Assembly (NCBI GenBank): GCA_963575745.1
Contig: CAUYUJ010021047.1
Span: 35,001 to 99,000, forward strand
Length of the DNA stretch: 64,000 nt
Source of the DNA: Prorocentrum cordatum
Lineage: Eukaryota; Sar; Dinophyceae; Prorocentrales; Prorocentraceae
Reading direction: 5' to 3'
In this document: one piece after another, positions 10,216 through 19,170 of the stretch
Layout of the letters: each line of letters begins with the position of its first letter
Position numbering within the stretch: position 1 is the stretch's first letter
Notes under the pieces: generated by a model
The model's database searches: none
The model's input: the letters and a program-made list of their open reading frames with translations, nothing else
Told to the model about the DNA's origin: nothing
Program-made: the position numbers and the translations under genes

Positions 10216-11250
10216 TGCTGAGGAGGGCATGGATACGAGGAAGAATAAGGATAAGGCTCAGGATAAGCCTGTCGGGGGCGAATCCGAGCAGCAGGCCACG
10301 ACTGGGCCTGAATGGGGAAAGAAGGCCTCTGCGTGTGATATGTATGCGGGGACAGGCAGTTGTCTGCCTTGGCCTGCCTGGGGCGCCTCGCGGGCCGTTC
10401 GCTTTCCACCCTGCCCACCCCCCCACCTACACCTCTGGTGCGCGATGGGCCCGCAGCAGGGAGATCTTACGCTCCTCCCTTGTTGCCGATGAGAATGAGG
10501 ATGTGGATGTGGGTGAGGAGGATGAGTTATTTTATGCATGTTGCGCACTGCAGGTGCAAGCCTGGCCGCAAATCAATCACCTTCAGGACAGGAAGAGCCA
10601 GCGGCAACAGTCGGTGCACAGCGCGTACCAGCAGGGCCATGCCGGAACGCACAGTGCGCACGCGGGCACGCCGCATGAAAGTTCAGGAAATGTTATACCA
10701 GTTTTGGGAGGCAAACCGCGACGCATACGGGATATGACATCTTTGCCACATGTTGTTGTGGTTTGCACTGTACCAAGCGCTTGCGGGCGTGTTCAGCACA
10801 TAGGCCACCACAAGAAGTACAGAACAAGATGCCTCTGACGACCTGCAACGTGTGGGACGGATGGCAGTCAGCAGCCCTCGGATGCCCCACAACGCCCCCG
10901 ACAGCCAAGGGGGGGGGGTCCACCCTATTCGGATAGCGGACGTCGTGAAAGAGGCGCGTGAAAGAAGCAGAGTCTCCACGAGGCTGCAACCACAAGGCCA
11001 GAACTCTGCGAGCAAGCCTCTCCTGGAAAAAGACCGTGCGCAACGGGTACACCAAATCACCGAGGGTTTAACCTTGGGATCGTACGCACAAGCACGGAGA
11101 CAAGCACAACGAGCTTCGACGGAGCAATTATTCCCCTGCCGTCTCACGGGCAGGCCGGCTCGGGCGGCCTTGCGGTCGGAAGTGAAAAGCACCTCCCTCT
11201 GGATGGCATGGAGGCGCCGCAACACCCGGGACGCAAGGTGATCGGCATCT
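10216..11250. other. Non-repetitive intronic stretch, nothing identified
   Basis: Long ORFs exist on both strands (for example minus 10683-11357 and plus 10852-11241), but none shows a recognisable domain and they overlap one another. I see no repeat structure. It lies inside the proposed Deg intron 4. Confidence 0.4.
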
Positions 11251-11279
11251 AGTGTGAGTTTAACCTGAGGGGCGGGGAT

Positions 11280-11413
11280 GACGTGATAATTGTAATGGTG
11301 AAGGTAATGGTGATGGCCATGATGGTTGTCTTGCTGCTGCTGCGGGTGATGAAACATGCGATGATCATGGCGAAGTCGGTGATGGTCACGGTGATGATTT
11401 GGATGGGCGCAGC

Positions 11414-11465
<52 letters not shown>

Positions 11466-11468
11466 CTC

Positions 11469-11519
<51 letters not shown>

Positions 11520-11670
11520 GTGATGGTGATGGTGATGGTGATGGTGATGGTGATGGTGATGGTGATGGTGATGATGATGATGATGATGATGGTGGTGATG
11601 ATGCTGATGATGATGATGACTTTGATGATGACGATGTAGGCAACAACGTCGACGACGTCAGATGATGATG
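11280..11670 (+). repeat. (GAT)n and (GGTGAT)n block
   Basis: A GAT core at about 11415-11518 is followed by nine or so GGTGAT hexamers to about 11570, then GAT/GGT again. Confidence 0.95.
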
Positions 11671-11699
11671 ACGATACGCGGTCAGCATGCATGGATTCC

Positions 11700-11850
11700 A
11701 GTTTTGTGGAACCAGACTCCTCAATCCTCCCCATCCTCCTCCCCCTCCTTCCCCTCCTCCCCTTCCCTCTCCTCCCTCTTCACCTCCTTCTCCTCCTCCT
11801 CTTCCTCCTCTTTCTTTTCCTCCTCCTCCTCCTCCTCCTCCTCCTCCCTG
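11700..11850 (+). repeat. CCT-rich tract at a splice acceptor
   Basis: CCTCC/TCCTCT pyrimidine repeat ending in a pure CTC run at 11820-11847, directly before the CTGGAG acceptor of exon 5. Its position suggests that it serves as the polypyrimidine tract. Confidence 0.85.
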
Positions 11851-11853
11851 GAG

Positions 11854-12016
11854 GTGGTGGTTCTCTCCTGCGTGCTCGCATCGCGGCTCACCGCCGGCCT
11901 CACGCACATGATGAACCGCCGCCTCCTGCGCTGTAACGGCCAGGCCGTGCGCAACCTCGCTCACCTGGCGGAGCTCGTCGACGGCGCTGCGGGGAACCAA
12001 ACGAACATCACAGCAG
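11854..12016 (+). CDS. Deg/HtrA-type protease, exon 5 (C-terminal Deg domain)
   Basis: It encodes VVVLSCVLASRLTAGL, HMMNRRLLRCNG and AVRNLAHLAELVDGA. This matches the conserved family run LSQVLA...G......VL..NG..V.NL.HL..LVD and is strong evidence. The acceptor is CTGGAG|GTGG. The donor is taken at GCAG|GTGTTC, which leaves one base of a split codon and so fits exon 6, which starts with two bases. A GC donor at 11989 (GCT|GCGGGG) would give a tighter family length but breaks phase with exon 6. Confidence 0.75.
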
Positions 12017-12052
12017 GTGTTCTTAGACGGTCCTCTCCTCAGATGTCCGTCC

Positions 12053-12257
12053 AGCAGTGGCGAAGCGTCCTGGCGTGCCTATAGGCCTACCAATCAATGT
12101 TCTAAGAACCTTATGTGGTTTCCACAATGTTCTTGGGACTGCCTTAACACATCGGGAATATGTTCGAAGAACATTGTTTTTGTCCTCAGAACATTTTGGG
12201 GTTCTAATAACAGTTCGTTGTAGGCCTACAGGAATGCCTGGACGGTCGGTCCCTGCT
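12053..12257 (+). mobile_element. R11 inverted-repeat element, copy 1
   Basis: The left end AGCAGTGGCGAAGCGTCCTG then GCCTATAGGCCTACC is mirrored by the right end, which read inverted is AGCAGGGACCGACCGTCCAG then CCTGTAGGCCTAC. The interior has several TTCTAAGAAC/GTTCTTGG motifs. A second copy lies at 20149-20376 with the same order of motifs. No ORF. Confidence 0.7.
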
Positions 12258-12654
12258 CAAGTTCTTTTTCACGAACACCACACCGTTGTCGCCGTTCTCT
12301 CTTCTTAGATGTTCGTTTTGACTTGTCTGGGGTCCACCTGACGGCTGAGTTCGGTTCCAGTTCGACGCTATTTCGATTCCAGCTCGGTTCGAGGCCGCCT
12401 CAAGTTGACGGACGTTCGACGCAGCATCGACGCACGCGTGGAGCGAGTGGCTCGAGGAAGGTCTTCAGAACGAGCACCTGAGCCTGCCCACCACAGGCGC
12501 CGCCCCCAGTTGCGTGGAGGGGGCACGGGCGCAGGCGGACAACCCGTCCGCGGACGTGCGAGAGTTGAGTTTGATGGAAGCGGGTCGTCCTGGGGATGCG
12601 GAGCGGGGCTCGTTCGGTAGCAAGACACTGGGGGCTGGCATGCCCTCGTAATTC

Positions 12655-12829
12655 CGTCGACTAGTGTCGATTAGCGTCTGGGAGTCGATGAGATGGCGCC
12701 GATTTAGCGTCGGCCAGCGTCGATTCGCGTCGATGTAGCATTTATTTAGCGTCGAGCAGCGCCGATTTGCACGAGCCAGCACGATGGTATGGGAGGCTCC
12801 CATGAGTTGCCGCAGAAGGCTCGATGGTC
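12655..12829 (+). repeat. R9 dispersed repeat with internal GCGTCGATT units, copy 1
   Basis: Short degenerate units (GCGTCGATTAG, GCGTCGGCCA, GCGTCGATTCG) are followed by ATGGTATGGGAGGCTCCCAT and GAGTTGCC. The same order, including the palindrome GGGAGGCTCCC, occurs at 47895-48045, so the whole unit is a dispersed repeat. Confidence 0.75.
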
Positions 12830-13360
12830 CTTGGGTCCTTTCACAGGATCCCCGTTGGGGAGCTCCTCGTGCGTCTGTGCGTAGCTGAGCCACCCAGAGG
12901 GGCGGCGAGCCTGTGCGACGGCTCCGCAGTGTGACCGGGTGATTCAGACATGCCCGGGGGGGGGATCGCAGCGACCACCGGGAAGTGGAGGATGCGACAT
13001 CTAGTGTGAGCGCGCATCGAAAAACCATATGCGTTTCAGTGGGAGCAGTTCAGGGCATCCTGGGTCTCTTCGCTCCGCGAGCTGCGCGGTGGCTTCCCGC
13101 AGCCGTCGGAGAAGCTGCTGCGTTCAGGGTTCTCTGGAGTTCCCCTGAGGTGCACTTCGCGCGCGTGTCTTCAGGGTTGGGTATCTTGCGAGGGTTTCTT
13201 GCGGTCGCGCCAGCACTGTACTCTGATTCGTCGTCGTCGGCGTCGAGGCCCCCGGGCCGCAGCCAGCGCCCCAGACGAGAAACAAGCTTCATTGTAGTCT
13301 GATCGTCCCTGTCCGATGTGATTCTAGATCGTTATCCACGATTCCATTGGTTCCCCCTAG

Positions 13361-13440
13361 GCGCCGATTCCGCGTCGGTGTTGATGCTGGAGCTGGACGA
13401 CGACGACGTGGTGGCGCTCCCGTGCGGCGCGGCGCGGGAG
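13361..13440 (+). CDS. Deg/HtrA-type protease, exon 6
   Basis: It encodes ADSASVLMLELDDDDVVALP then CGAAREA up to the split. Family members have F..ELD...VVVLD...A..AT here. The acceptor is CCCCCTAG|GC. The exon starts with two bases of a codon and ends GCGGGAG in phase 0. Reading through the donor gives a similar protein for a few residues, because the intron boundary sequence is duplicated at the next acceptor. Confidence 0.7.
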
Positions 13441-13534
13441 GCGACGCCGAGGGCGACGGACGACAGTGGCGAGGACATGTCGACGACGTCGGCGGCCCAG
13501 TCGACGTCGACGGCGGAGGCCGACGACGGTCAAG

Positions 13535-13561
13535 ACGGCGACCACGACGACGACGACGACC

Positions 13562-13607
<46 letters not shown>

Positions 13608-13625
13608 AGGCGACATCGTCGTCGA
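13535..13625 (+). repeat. (GAC)n microsatellite
   Basis: Near-pure GAC/CGA repeat inside Deg intron 6. Confidence 0.95.
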
Positions 13626-13857
13626 CGTGCCCGCGCCTCGGCTTCGGGCCCCATGGGCAAGGGGCAGCGATAGGGGGGGGACGGCCCCCCAAGTCGCCCA
13701 CTGCTCGCCGAGAAGAGGCCCGACGGCCCCGGCGTGCCCAGGGGGCGTGCGGAGTCACCACGTCGGGGGCCGATCGCCGATCCGTCGGCAGGGTGCCGCC
13801 GACTCCGTGCCGCTGTCCCCCCTTCCCCCCCCCGATGCCTCTTCCCCCCCCCTATCG

Positions 13858-14003
13858 TTAAGGCGGGCGTGTCCCCCATACAGGCGGATGTGGGGGGAAA
13901 AGTAAAAGTAGTCAAAGCATGAGCAGACGAGTACTCAAACATCGTTCCCTTTTTTTTGGCTATGTTTGAATCTTCCTCCTGTAGGGGGACGCGCCCGACT
14001 CAA
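13858..14003 (+). mobile_element. MITE-8 copy a
   Basis: The left end TTAAGGCGGGCGTGTCCCCC and right end GGGGGACGCGCCCGACTCAA are inverted. The subterminal palindrome CCTGTAGGGGG and the AAAAGTAGTCAAA motif typical of the family are present. Flanking octamers CCCTATCG and GCCGATCG agree at 6 of 8 positions, so the target duplication has decayed. Confidence 0.8.
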
Positions 14004-14032
14004 GCCGATCGTTGCCCCCCCCACGGCGGGAG

Positions 14033-14305
14033 GCGACGCGCCACGTGCTGGCCGCGAACCTGATACCCGCGGAGCGGTGCCTGCCCCCCGCGCCCCCCGC
14101 GGGCGCCCTGCCGGCGAGCGCGCCCACGCGGAAAGCGCGCATGGCTCCGTCGGCGGCGTCGTCGTCGTCGGCGTCGGCGTCGGCCTCGACGTTGTCGGCG
14201 TCGACTTCGTCGTCGTTGCCCGGGGCCGCCTTGGCCGCCTGGCTGTCGACGCCCCTCATCGAGAATAAAAGAGCCCGTAGCCCTGATAACACAAGGAAGA
14301 CCTAG
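14033..14305 (+). CDS. Deg/HtrA-type protease, last exon
   Basis: It starts after GGCGGGAG and encodes ATRHVLAANLIPAERC, matching the conserved AT..IL..H.IP..R end of Deg proteases. A Pro/Ala/Ser-rich tail of about 70 residues, partly from a (GTC)n tract at 14155-14215, ends at TAG 14303-14305. The tail has no family counterpart that I recognise; a further intron before the true stop cannot be excluded. Phase agrees with exon 6. Confidence 0.65.
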   Translation, partial: ATRHVLAANLIPAERCLPPAPPAGALPASAPTRKARMAPSAASSSSASASASTLSASTSSSLPGAALAAWLSTPLIENKRARSPDNTRKT

Positions 14306-15235
14306 CCTCACCCATGTCCCCGTTGCAGAGTCAGGGGTCATCCATCTTAGAGATGGTTGGGCTCGATGCATCTGCAGGAAGACCCCCTCTCTCGAGAGGT
14401 TAGGACCATCTTAGAGATGGTCGGGCTCGATGCATCTGCAGAAAGACCCCCCCTCTCGAGAGAGTTTGGGACCTCCTGGCTTCGGACCTCCCGACCTCGG
14501 CCGTCGACGACCCTGCCCTCCGAGAGGGAGCACGGACCACCGCCACCGAGAGCCCATCGGTGGGGGCCAGCCTCTGGGCGACGGCGCGCCGGAGCGTCAT
14601 CTCGCATTCGGGCGACGCTCGGGCGCGCCACCGCCCGGGGGTCGGCCCCCCCCACGGATGGGGGCTCGGTGGGCCGTGCTCTTCCTCCGAGCTGCATGGA
14701 GATCCAGACTCGCTGTGCTCCGCGGCCCGCCTCTCGGAGCGGCGCGCTGGGGCCCCTTGGCGTCGCCTCCAGCGGGTGGCCCGGCGCCGGTGCCAAGACT
14801 CCGCGCGGGCCCACGGGAGTCTGCGCCTCTGCAGGGGTGTTGCCCCGCTGTCGCGGTCGTCGCTGTCGCGGTCGACGTCGTCCTCAACGTCGTCGGCGCC
14901 GTCATCTGTACGATATTCCAAATCCCTCATGTATCGTCCCCCGGGTCTGGTTTTTGGCACCCTGTTTTGTAACTGGGGGTGTCCGGTTTATTCACCACAT
15001 GCTTCGTCGTGGGGTTCTGGTTTTCTTCCCTGCCGCGCCGCACCCGCGTCTCACACACCTCCCGCCTCCTCACCCACACACTCGCACACAGCCGCACGCA
15101 TGCACACATTCGCACATACAAGACGCATGTTCACTGCATCATACACCCAAGACGTCTGCACGACATACTGGGCAACACGTGAGATATGTCCCGATATGGC
15201 CGCACACGCATCATACACATACACACGGCAAGCCA
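14306..15235. repeat. Intergenic: 62-bp tandem pair and CA-rich stretch
   Basis: A unit with GAGATGGT.GGGCTCGATG, CATCTGCAG and CTCTCGAGAG occurs twice (14347-14400 and 14409-14463). The stretch 15040-15230 is rich in CACA motifs. The 14470-14960 part has open frames on both strands but no family resemblance. Confidence 0.6.
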
Positions 15236-16770
15236 TGCGGCAGGCGAGCAGGCGTGGCACTTCCTCGACACCATAGGGGGTGCGCAGAGGGTGGTCCCTC
15301 AGCGGGGCCTCTATCCGTGACACGCTCGCAGGGCGTGGCAGGCGCGGCACTTTCTCGACACCGCTGGGGGGCGCAAAGGGTGGTCCCTCAGCGGGGCCTC
15401 TATCCGTGACACGCTCGCAGGGCGTGGCAGGCGTGGCACTTCCTCGACACCATAGGGGGTGCGCAGGGGGTGGTCTCTCACCGCGGCCGCTATGCACGAC
15501 AGTCGTCCAGGCACAGCAGGCGTGGCACTTTCTCGACACCACAGGGGGTGCGCAGGGGGTGGCCCCTGAGCGCGGCCGCTATCCGTGACACGCTCGCAGG
15601 GCGTGGCAGGCGCGGCACTTTCTCGACACCACTGGGGGGGCGCAGAGGGTGGTCCCTCAGCGGGGCCTCTATCCGTGACACGCTCGCAGGGCGTGGCAGG
15701 CGCGGCACATTCTCGACATCACATGGGGGTGCGCAGAGGGTGGTCCCTCAGTGCGGCCTCTATCCGTGACACGCTCGCAGAGCGTGGCAGGCGCGGCACT
15801 TTCTCGACACCACTGGGGGGGCGCAGAGGGTGGTCCCTCAGCGGGGCCTCTATCCGTGACACGCTCGCAGGGCGTGGCAGGCGCGGCACATTCTCGACAC
15901 CACATGGGGGTGCGCAGAGGGTGGTCCCTCAGTGCGGCCTCTATCCGTGACACGCTCGCAGATCGTGTCAGGAGTGGCACTTTCTCGACACCACATGGGG
16001 GTGCGCAGAGGGTGGTCTCTCAGCGCGGCCTCTATCCGTGACACGCTCGCAGGGCGTGGCAGGCGTGGCACTTTCTCGACGCCACAGGGGGTGCGCAGAG
16101 GGTGGTGTCCCTCAGCGCGGCCTCTATCCGTGACACGCTCGCAGATCGTGGCAGGAGTGGCACTTTCTCGACACCACAGGGGGTGCGCAGAGGGTGGTGG
16201 TCCCTCAGCGCGGCCTCTATCCGTGACACGCTCGCAGATCGTGGCAGGAGTGGCATTTGCTCGACACCACAGGGGGTGCGCAGAGGGTGGTCCCTCAGCG
16301 CGGCCTCTATCCTTGACACGCTCGCAGATCTTAGCAGGAGTGGCACTTTCTCGACACCACAGGGGGTGCGCAGAGGGTGGTCCCTCAGCGGGGCCTCTAT
16401 CCGTGACACGCTCGCAGATCGTGTCAGGAGTGGCACTTTCTCGGCACCACAGGAGGTGCGCAGAGGGTGGTCCCTCAGCGCGGCCGCTATGCACGACGGT
16501 CGTCCAGGGAATAGCAGGCGTGGCACTTTCTCGACGTCATAGAGGGTGCGCAGGGGGTGGTCCCTCACCGCGGCTGCTATGCACGACGGTCGTCCAGGGC
16601 ATAGCAGGCGCGGCATTTTCTCGACACCATAGAGGCTGCGCAGGGGGTGGTCCCTCACCGCGGCCGCTACGCACGACGGTCGTCCAGGGCATAGCAGGCG
16701 TGGCACTTTCTCGACACCATCGAGGGTGCGCAGGGGGTGGTCCCTCACCGCGGCCGCTGGCTGGCTCGAA
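15236..16770 (+). repeat. Minisatellite, 89-90-bp unit, about 17 units
   Basis: Each unit contains GGCACTTTCTCGACACCA, GGGGGTGCGCAGAGGGTGGT, CCCTCAGCGCGGCC and CTATCCGTGACACGCTCGCA. Successive starts are 89-90 bp apart (15256, 15346, 15435, 15524 and so on). Two unit types exist: the ATCCGTGACACGCTCGCA type dominates the middle, and the ATGCACGACGGTCGTCCAGG type appears once near the start and in the last four units. All plus frames are open across it, so the 30-residue repeats in translation are not evidence of a protein. Confidence 0.95.
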
Positions 16771-17406
16771 TCTGTCCTCGACGGAGGATAGAAGGCTAGG
16801 AAAGGGGAGGACGTTCAAGCAATATGGCGTTGGATGACACATAGGGGAACATTCGCGACGAGGGCTGAGAACGCAGAATTGCGCATATATTATAAACTTA
16901 AGCAAACACACAAGATTTAAGTTAAGTATGTGGGGTTCCTCGGTAGCGTAATTGGGGCGCTTTCTTTGGATTGGAACTCTTTCAGGCGTCCGCCGAAGCG
17001 AGGGGTCCGGAATATTGGGCCGCATTTTTGAGGGGGTCCTGTTTTTTAGGGGGGGTCGATTAAGAAGGGATTTGGAGTGTGTGGTCTGGGATCGAGGCGC
17101 TCGGATGCTTTTGTCCCTGCTTGGGGCCCTCGGGGGCGTGCTCGTGGCCTCGCCCGGGAGGGGTCTTTGGGGCGGACCTCACACCACGACTTCGGCTAGA
17201 CGCAATTGTGACCTTTCGCTGGAGTGACCTCTGGTGCGGGTCCCCGGATGGCTGAAAACGGAGCAGGAGCAACGGCTTGCGCGCCCAGGTTTGGTCCTCA
17301 CGCGGCCCCCCAAAGGCCGCGCACCAAAGGTCACTCGTACCCAGGGTCACTCTTGCGTGCGGCCGATGACTGTGGCCGATGTGGGGCAGGGAAGGAACAG
17401 CTGGCA
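16771..17406. other. No gene or repeat identified
   Basis: Moderately GC-rich unique sequence without recognisable coding or repeat structure. Confidence 0.5.
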
Positions 17407-17562
17407 CTAAGTCGGGCATGCCCCTCCGCAGACGGAGTATCCAAGAATAGGTAAAGAAAAGTTTGGTGCCGATTCTTCGTGGTCTTTGGACTCTATTTGG
17501 CGTTTTGATTGCTTGTTATTTCCCTTCCAGACGTCGCCTGTGGGAGGGCATGCCCGACCTAA
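17407..17562 (+). mobile_element. MITE-8 copy b
   Basis: The left end CTAAGTCGGGCATGCCCC and right end GGGCATGCCCGACCTAA are inverted. Flanking octamers AGCTGGCA (17399-17406) and AGCTTGCA (17563-17570) agree at 7 of 8 positions. Confidence 0.85.
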
Positions 17563-17742
17563 AGCTTGCACAGGAGTTAACGCAAACCCTGGCTCGCGTG
17601 GTCACGCGTGAGTCTCGCGACGACGAGGCTCGGCTCGTCGTCGTCACGGCCATCGCCGTGGTCGGTCGCCGCCGCCGCCGTCGCCGCCGCGGTCGTCGCC
17701 GTCCCCGGATCTCTGACGGCGCGCGCGTTTGCGCAATCTCAG

Positions 17743-17925
17743 CGGCGAGCGAGAGGGGGGAAGTGAGGAGGAGAAGGCCTTCAGAAGCCCTCGGGCCTTC
17801 TGAAAAGTTGTCTGACCCTTCCCCGAAGACACAGAAACCTTCTCAGAAGGCGCGAGGGCTTCTGAGAAGTCCCGCCGCCTTCTGAGAAGGCCTTCTCCTT
17901 TTCACTTCCCCCCCCGCTCGCCGCC
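17743..17925. mobile_element. Hairpin element with AGAAGGCCTTCT motifs (R5-related)
   Basis: Arms of about 43 bp: GGCGAGCGAGAGGGGGGAAG then GAGAAGGCCTTC on the left, inverted on the right. The interior repeats CTTCTGAGAAG. The motif resembles the CTTCTTAGAAGGCGC core of the elements at 35772-35942 and 57843-58038, so it may be a distant relative. Confidence 0.65.
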
Positions 17926-18414
17926 GACGATGATGTTTTGAAGATTGCGGCATCTGGGCCTCGCTTTCGGGCCCCGCGGCGCCATCCAAGAAGGGGCCTG
18001 CTGGCGAAGGGGCGTGTACTGGACAAACCATGTCGGCGGATGCATGGGCAGGAGAGCTCAAAATCGAATCGATAAGTCGGACCGGCGATCGACATGAATC
18101 GAATCGGCGGGAATCGGCAGCAAGGTCGGGAGGAGTCGGATCGGCAGAAATCGGCAGAGTCGTGATGCCTCCTTGAGAGATTGGAATCCAACCCCAAATA
18201 AGAAGCCGAATCGAATCGGCATCGGAACCCGTCGAAATCGAATCGAATCGAATCGGAGGCATCGAAATGAGCTCTGTTTGTGGGTCCGTCGTCGCCGTCG
18301 TCTCCGCCGCCGTGTCGGCCGTTGGCCGAGGGCCGGCGTCGTCGTCGTCGTCGTTGTCGTCGTCGTCGTCGACCCCAGACGTGCGCGGCCCTGGACTTTC
18401 AGCACAGTCAGCCC
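17926..18414. repeat. Degenerate AATCGAATCGGC repeats and (GTC)n
   Basis: 18057-18262 has many GAATCG/AATCGGCAG units of about 10-12 bp. 18330-18375 is (GTC)n. No gene is seen. Confidence 0.6.
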
Positions 18415-18422
18415 GCATAGCG

Positions 18423-18571
18423 TTAAGTCGGGCCTGTCCCTCTACAGGAGGAATACTCAAACATTTTTTTGGGGGGGGACTTGATTGTATTTTGCAGTAT
18501 GTTGGGGCTTTTGGAGGGTACTTTTTATTTTTTGTCCAAAATCAGCCTGTAGGCGGACATGCCCGACCTAA
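18423..18571 (+). mobile_element. MITE-8 copy c, perfect 8-bp duplication
   Basis: The left end TTAAGTCGGGCCTGTCCCTC and right end GGCGGACATGCCCGACCTAA are inverted. Exact octamer GCATAGCG at 18415-18422 and 18572-18579. The interior is T-rich (TTTTGGGGGG, TTTTTATTTTTTG), with no ORF. Confidence 0.92.
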
Positions 18572-18579
18572 GCATAGCG

Positions 18580-18653
18580 TAAGGATGGGCAACCTTTCCA
18601 AGGCTCATCCTTGGCGACTTTCGCTGGCCGCGCCCCGCTCGCAAAGTGTCAGC
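18580..18653 (+). repeat. R3 dispersed repeat, partial copy
   Basis: It contains GGATGGGCAACCTTTCCAAG and GGCCGCGCCCCGCTC.CAAAGTGTC. The same order is found at 44226-44400. Inverted pieces lie at 18830-18905 and 19070-19125. Confidence 0.6.
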
Positions 18654-18760
18654 ACTAAGTCGAGCGTGTCCCTCTACAGGAGAATATTCAAAAATAGGCA
18701 AAAAATAGTCAGGGTTCTGTTGTTTGAGCATTTGATGGCTATGTTTGGGTCAAAGGGAAG
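18654..18760 (+). mobile_element. MITE-8 fragment (left end only)
   Basis: CTAAGTCGAGCGTGTCCCTC, TACAGGAGAATATTCAAAAA and AAAAAATAGTC match the family's left end. No right end was found, so the copy is truncated; the right border given here is approximate. Confidence 0.65.
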
Positions 18761-18829
18761 GGTGGCCGTCCGAACCGCGGCTCCGGGCGAAGAGCCGGCC
18801 TCCAGGGAAAGCGGTGCAGCTCTTCCAGC

Positions 18830-19125
18830 ACCGTCGGTCCGCATCACAAGGATGCACGGTGAGGATGCGAGGGCCTCGGAAGGCCATGCTGACACTTTGT
18901 AGGGGGCGAAAAACACATCATAACCACCCCGACAAGCGAGCCCGTTTAGTAAACGCACCCAGGGAAGGAATCAAACAGGGCAGGGCTGTTCAGCATAAAC
19001 GCCCAGGGCCGTTTAGTAAATGCCGATTGTCCGGTCCGACTGGTTTTTCCCCTTTTGATGCAAGGGACTAGGAAGCCCGTGCTGACACTGTGCGAGCGGG
19101 GCGCGGCCGACGAAAGTCGCCAAGG
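18830..19125 (-). repeat. R3 pieces in reverse orientation
   Basis: 18830-18905 matches, inverted, the GTGTCGAAACGGCCTTCCAA / GCATCCTTATCGCGCAT part of the 44226-44400 copy. 19070-19125 matches, inverted, the GGCCGCGCCCCGCTC part. The unit has been broken and rearranged. Confidence 0.5.
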
Positions 19126-19165
19126 ATGGACCGAGGAGGCATGTCCTCCGATAGGAGGATTTTGG
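19118..19165 (-). mobile_element. MITE-8 end fragment
   Basis: GGCATGTCCTCCGATAGGAG followed by GATTTTGGACGAAAA is the inverted right end of the family. No partner end was found. Confidence 0.5.
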
Positions 19166-19170
19166 ACGAA

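Larger units (their letters stand above)
6611..11853 (+). other. Deg intron 4 (GC-AG), about 5.2 kb
   Basis: It starts GCGGGG and ends CTCCTCCCTGGAG. It contains an inverted-repeat element (6762-6957), (GGA)n (7444-7605), a double palindrome (7938-8060), a GAT/GGT block (8655-9205), an 83-bp tandem array (9577-9903), degenerate GAT repeats (10016-10215 and 11280-11670) and a CCT tract against the acceptor. The stretch 10216-11250 is non-repetitive, with long overlapping ORFs on both strands that I cannot assign to any family. Confidence 0.5.
12017..13360 (+). other. Deg intron 5 (GT-AG)
   Basis: It starts GTGTTC and ends TTCCCCCTAG. It carries an inverted-repeat element (12053-12257) and a dispersed repeat with short GCGTCGATT units (12655-12829). 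Nothing is recognised in 12830-13360. Confidence 0.6.
13441..14032 (+). other. Deg intron 6 (GC-AG) bounded by a 14-bp direct repeat: introner-like
   Basis: The sequence GCGGGAGGCGACGC spans the exon 6/intron junction (13434-13447) and recurs exactly at the intron/exon 7 junction (14026-14039). Splicing at GGGAG|GCGACGC on both sides removes one copy and leaves frame and family fit intact. The intron holds a (GAC)n tract and a MITE-8 copy (13858-14003). Confidence 0.7.

Noticed and set aside
10683-11357. A 224-residue minus-strand ORF inside Deg intron 4
   Set aside because: It has mixed composition but no domain, its N-terminal part is encoded by GAT-type repeat sequence, and an opposing ORF overlaps it.
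11989-11990. GC donor GCT|GCGGGG for Deg exon 5
   Set aside because: It ends in phase 0, whereas exon 6 begins with two bases of a codon, so the join would shift frame.
15236-16770. CRISPR-like regular array
   Set aside because: The whole 89-90-bp unit repeats without unique spacers, and the genome is eukaryotic. It is a minisatellite.
15236-16837. ORFs with a 30-residue repeat over the minisatellite
   Set aside because: Several frames on both strands are open, units are 89 or 90 bp so the frame drifts, and no splice or start signals support a protein.
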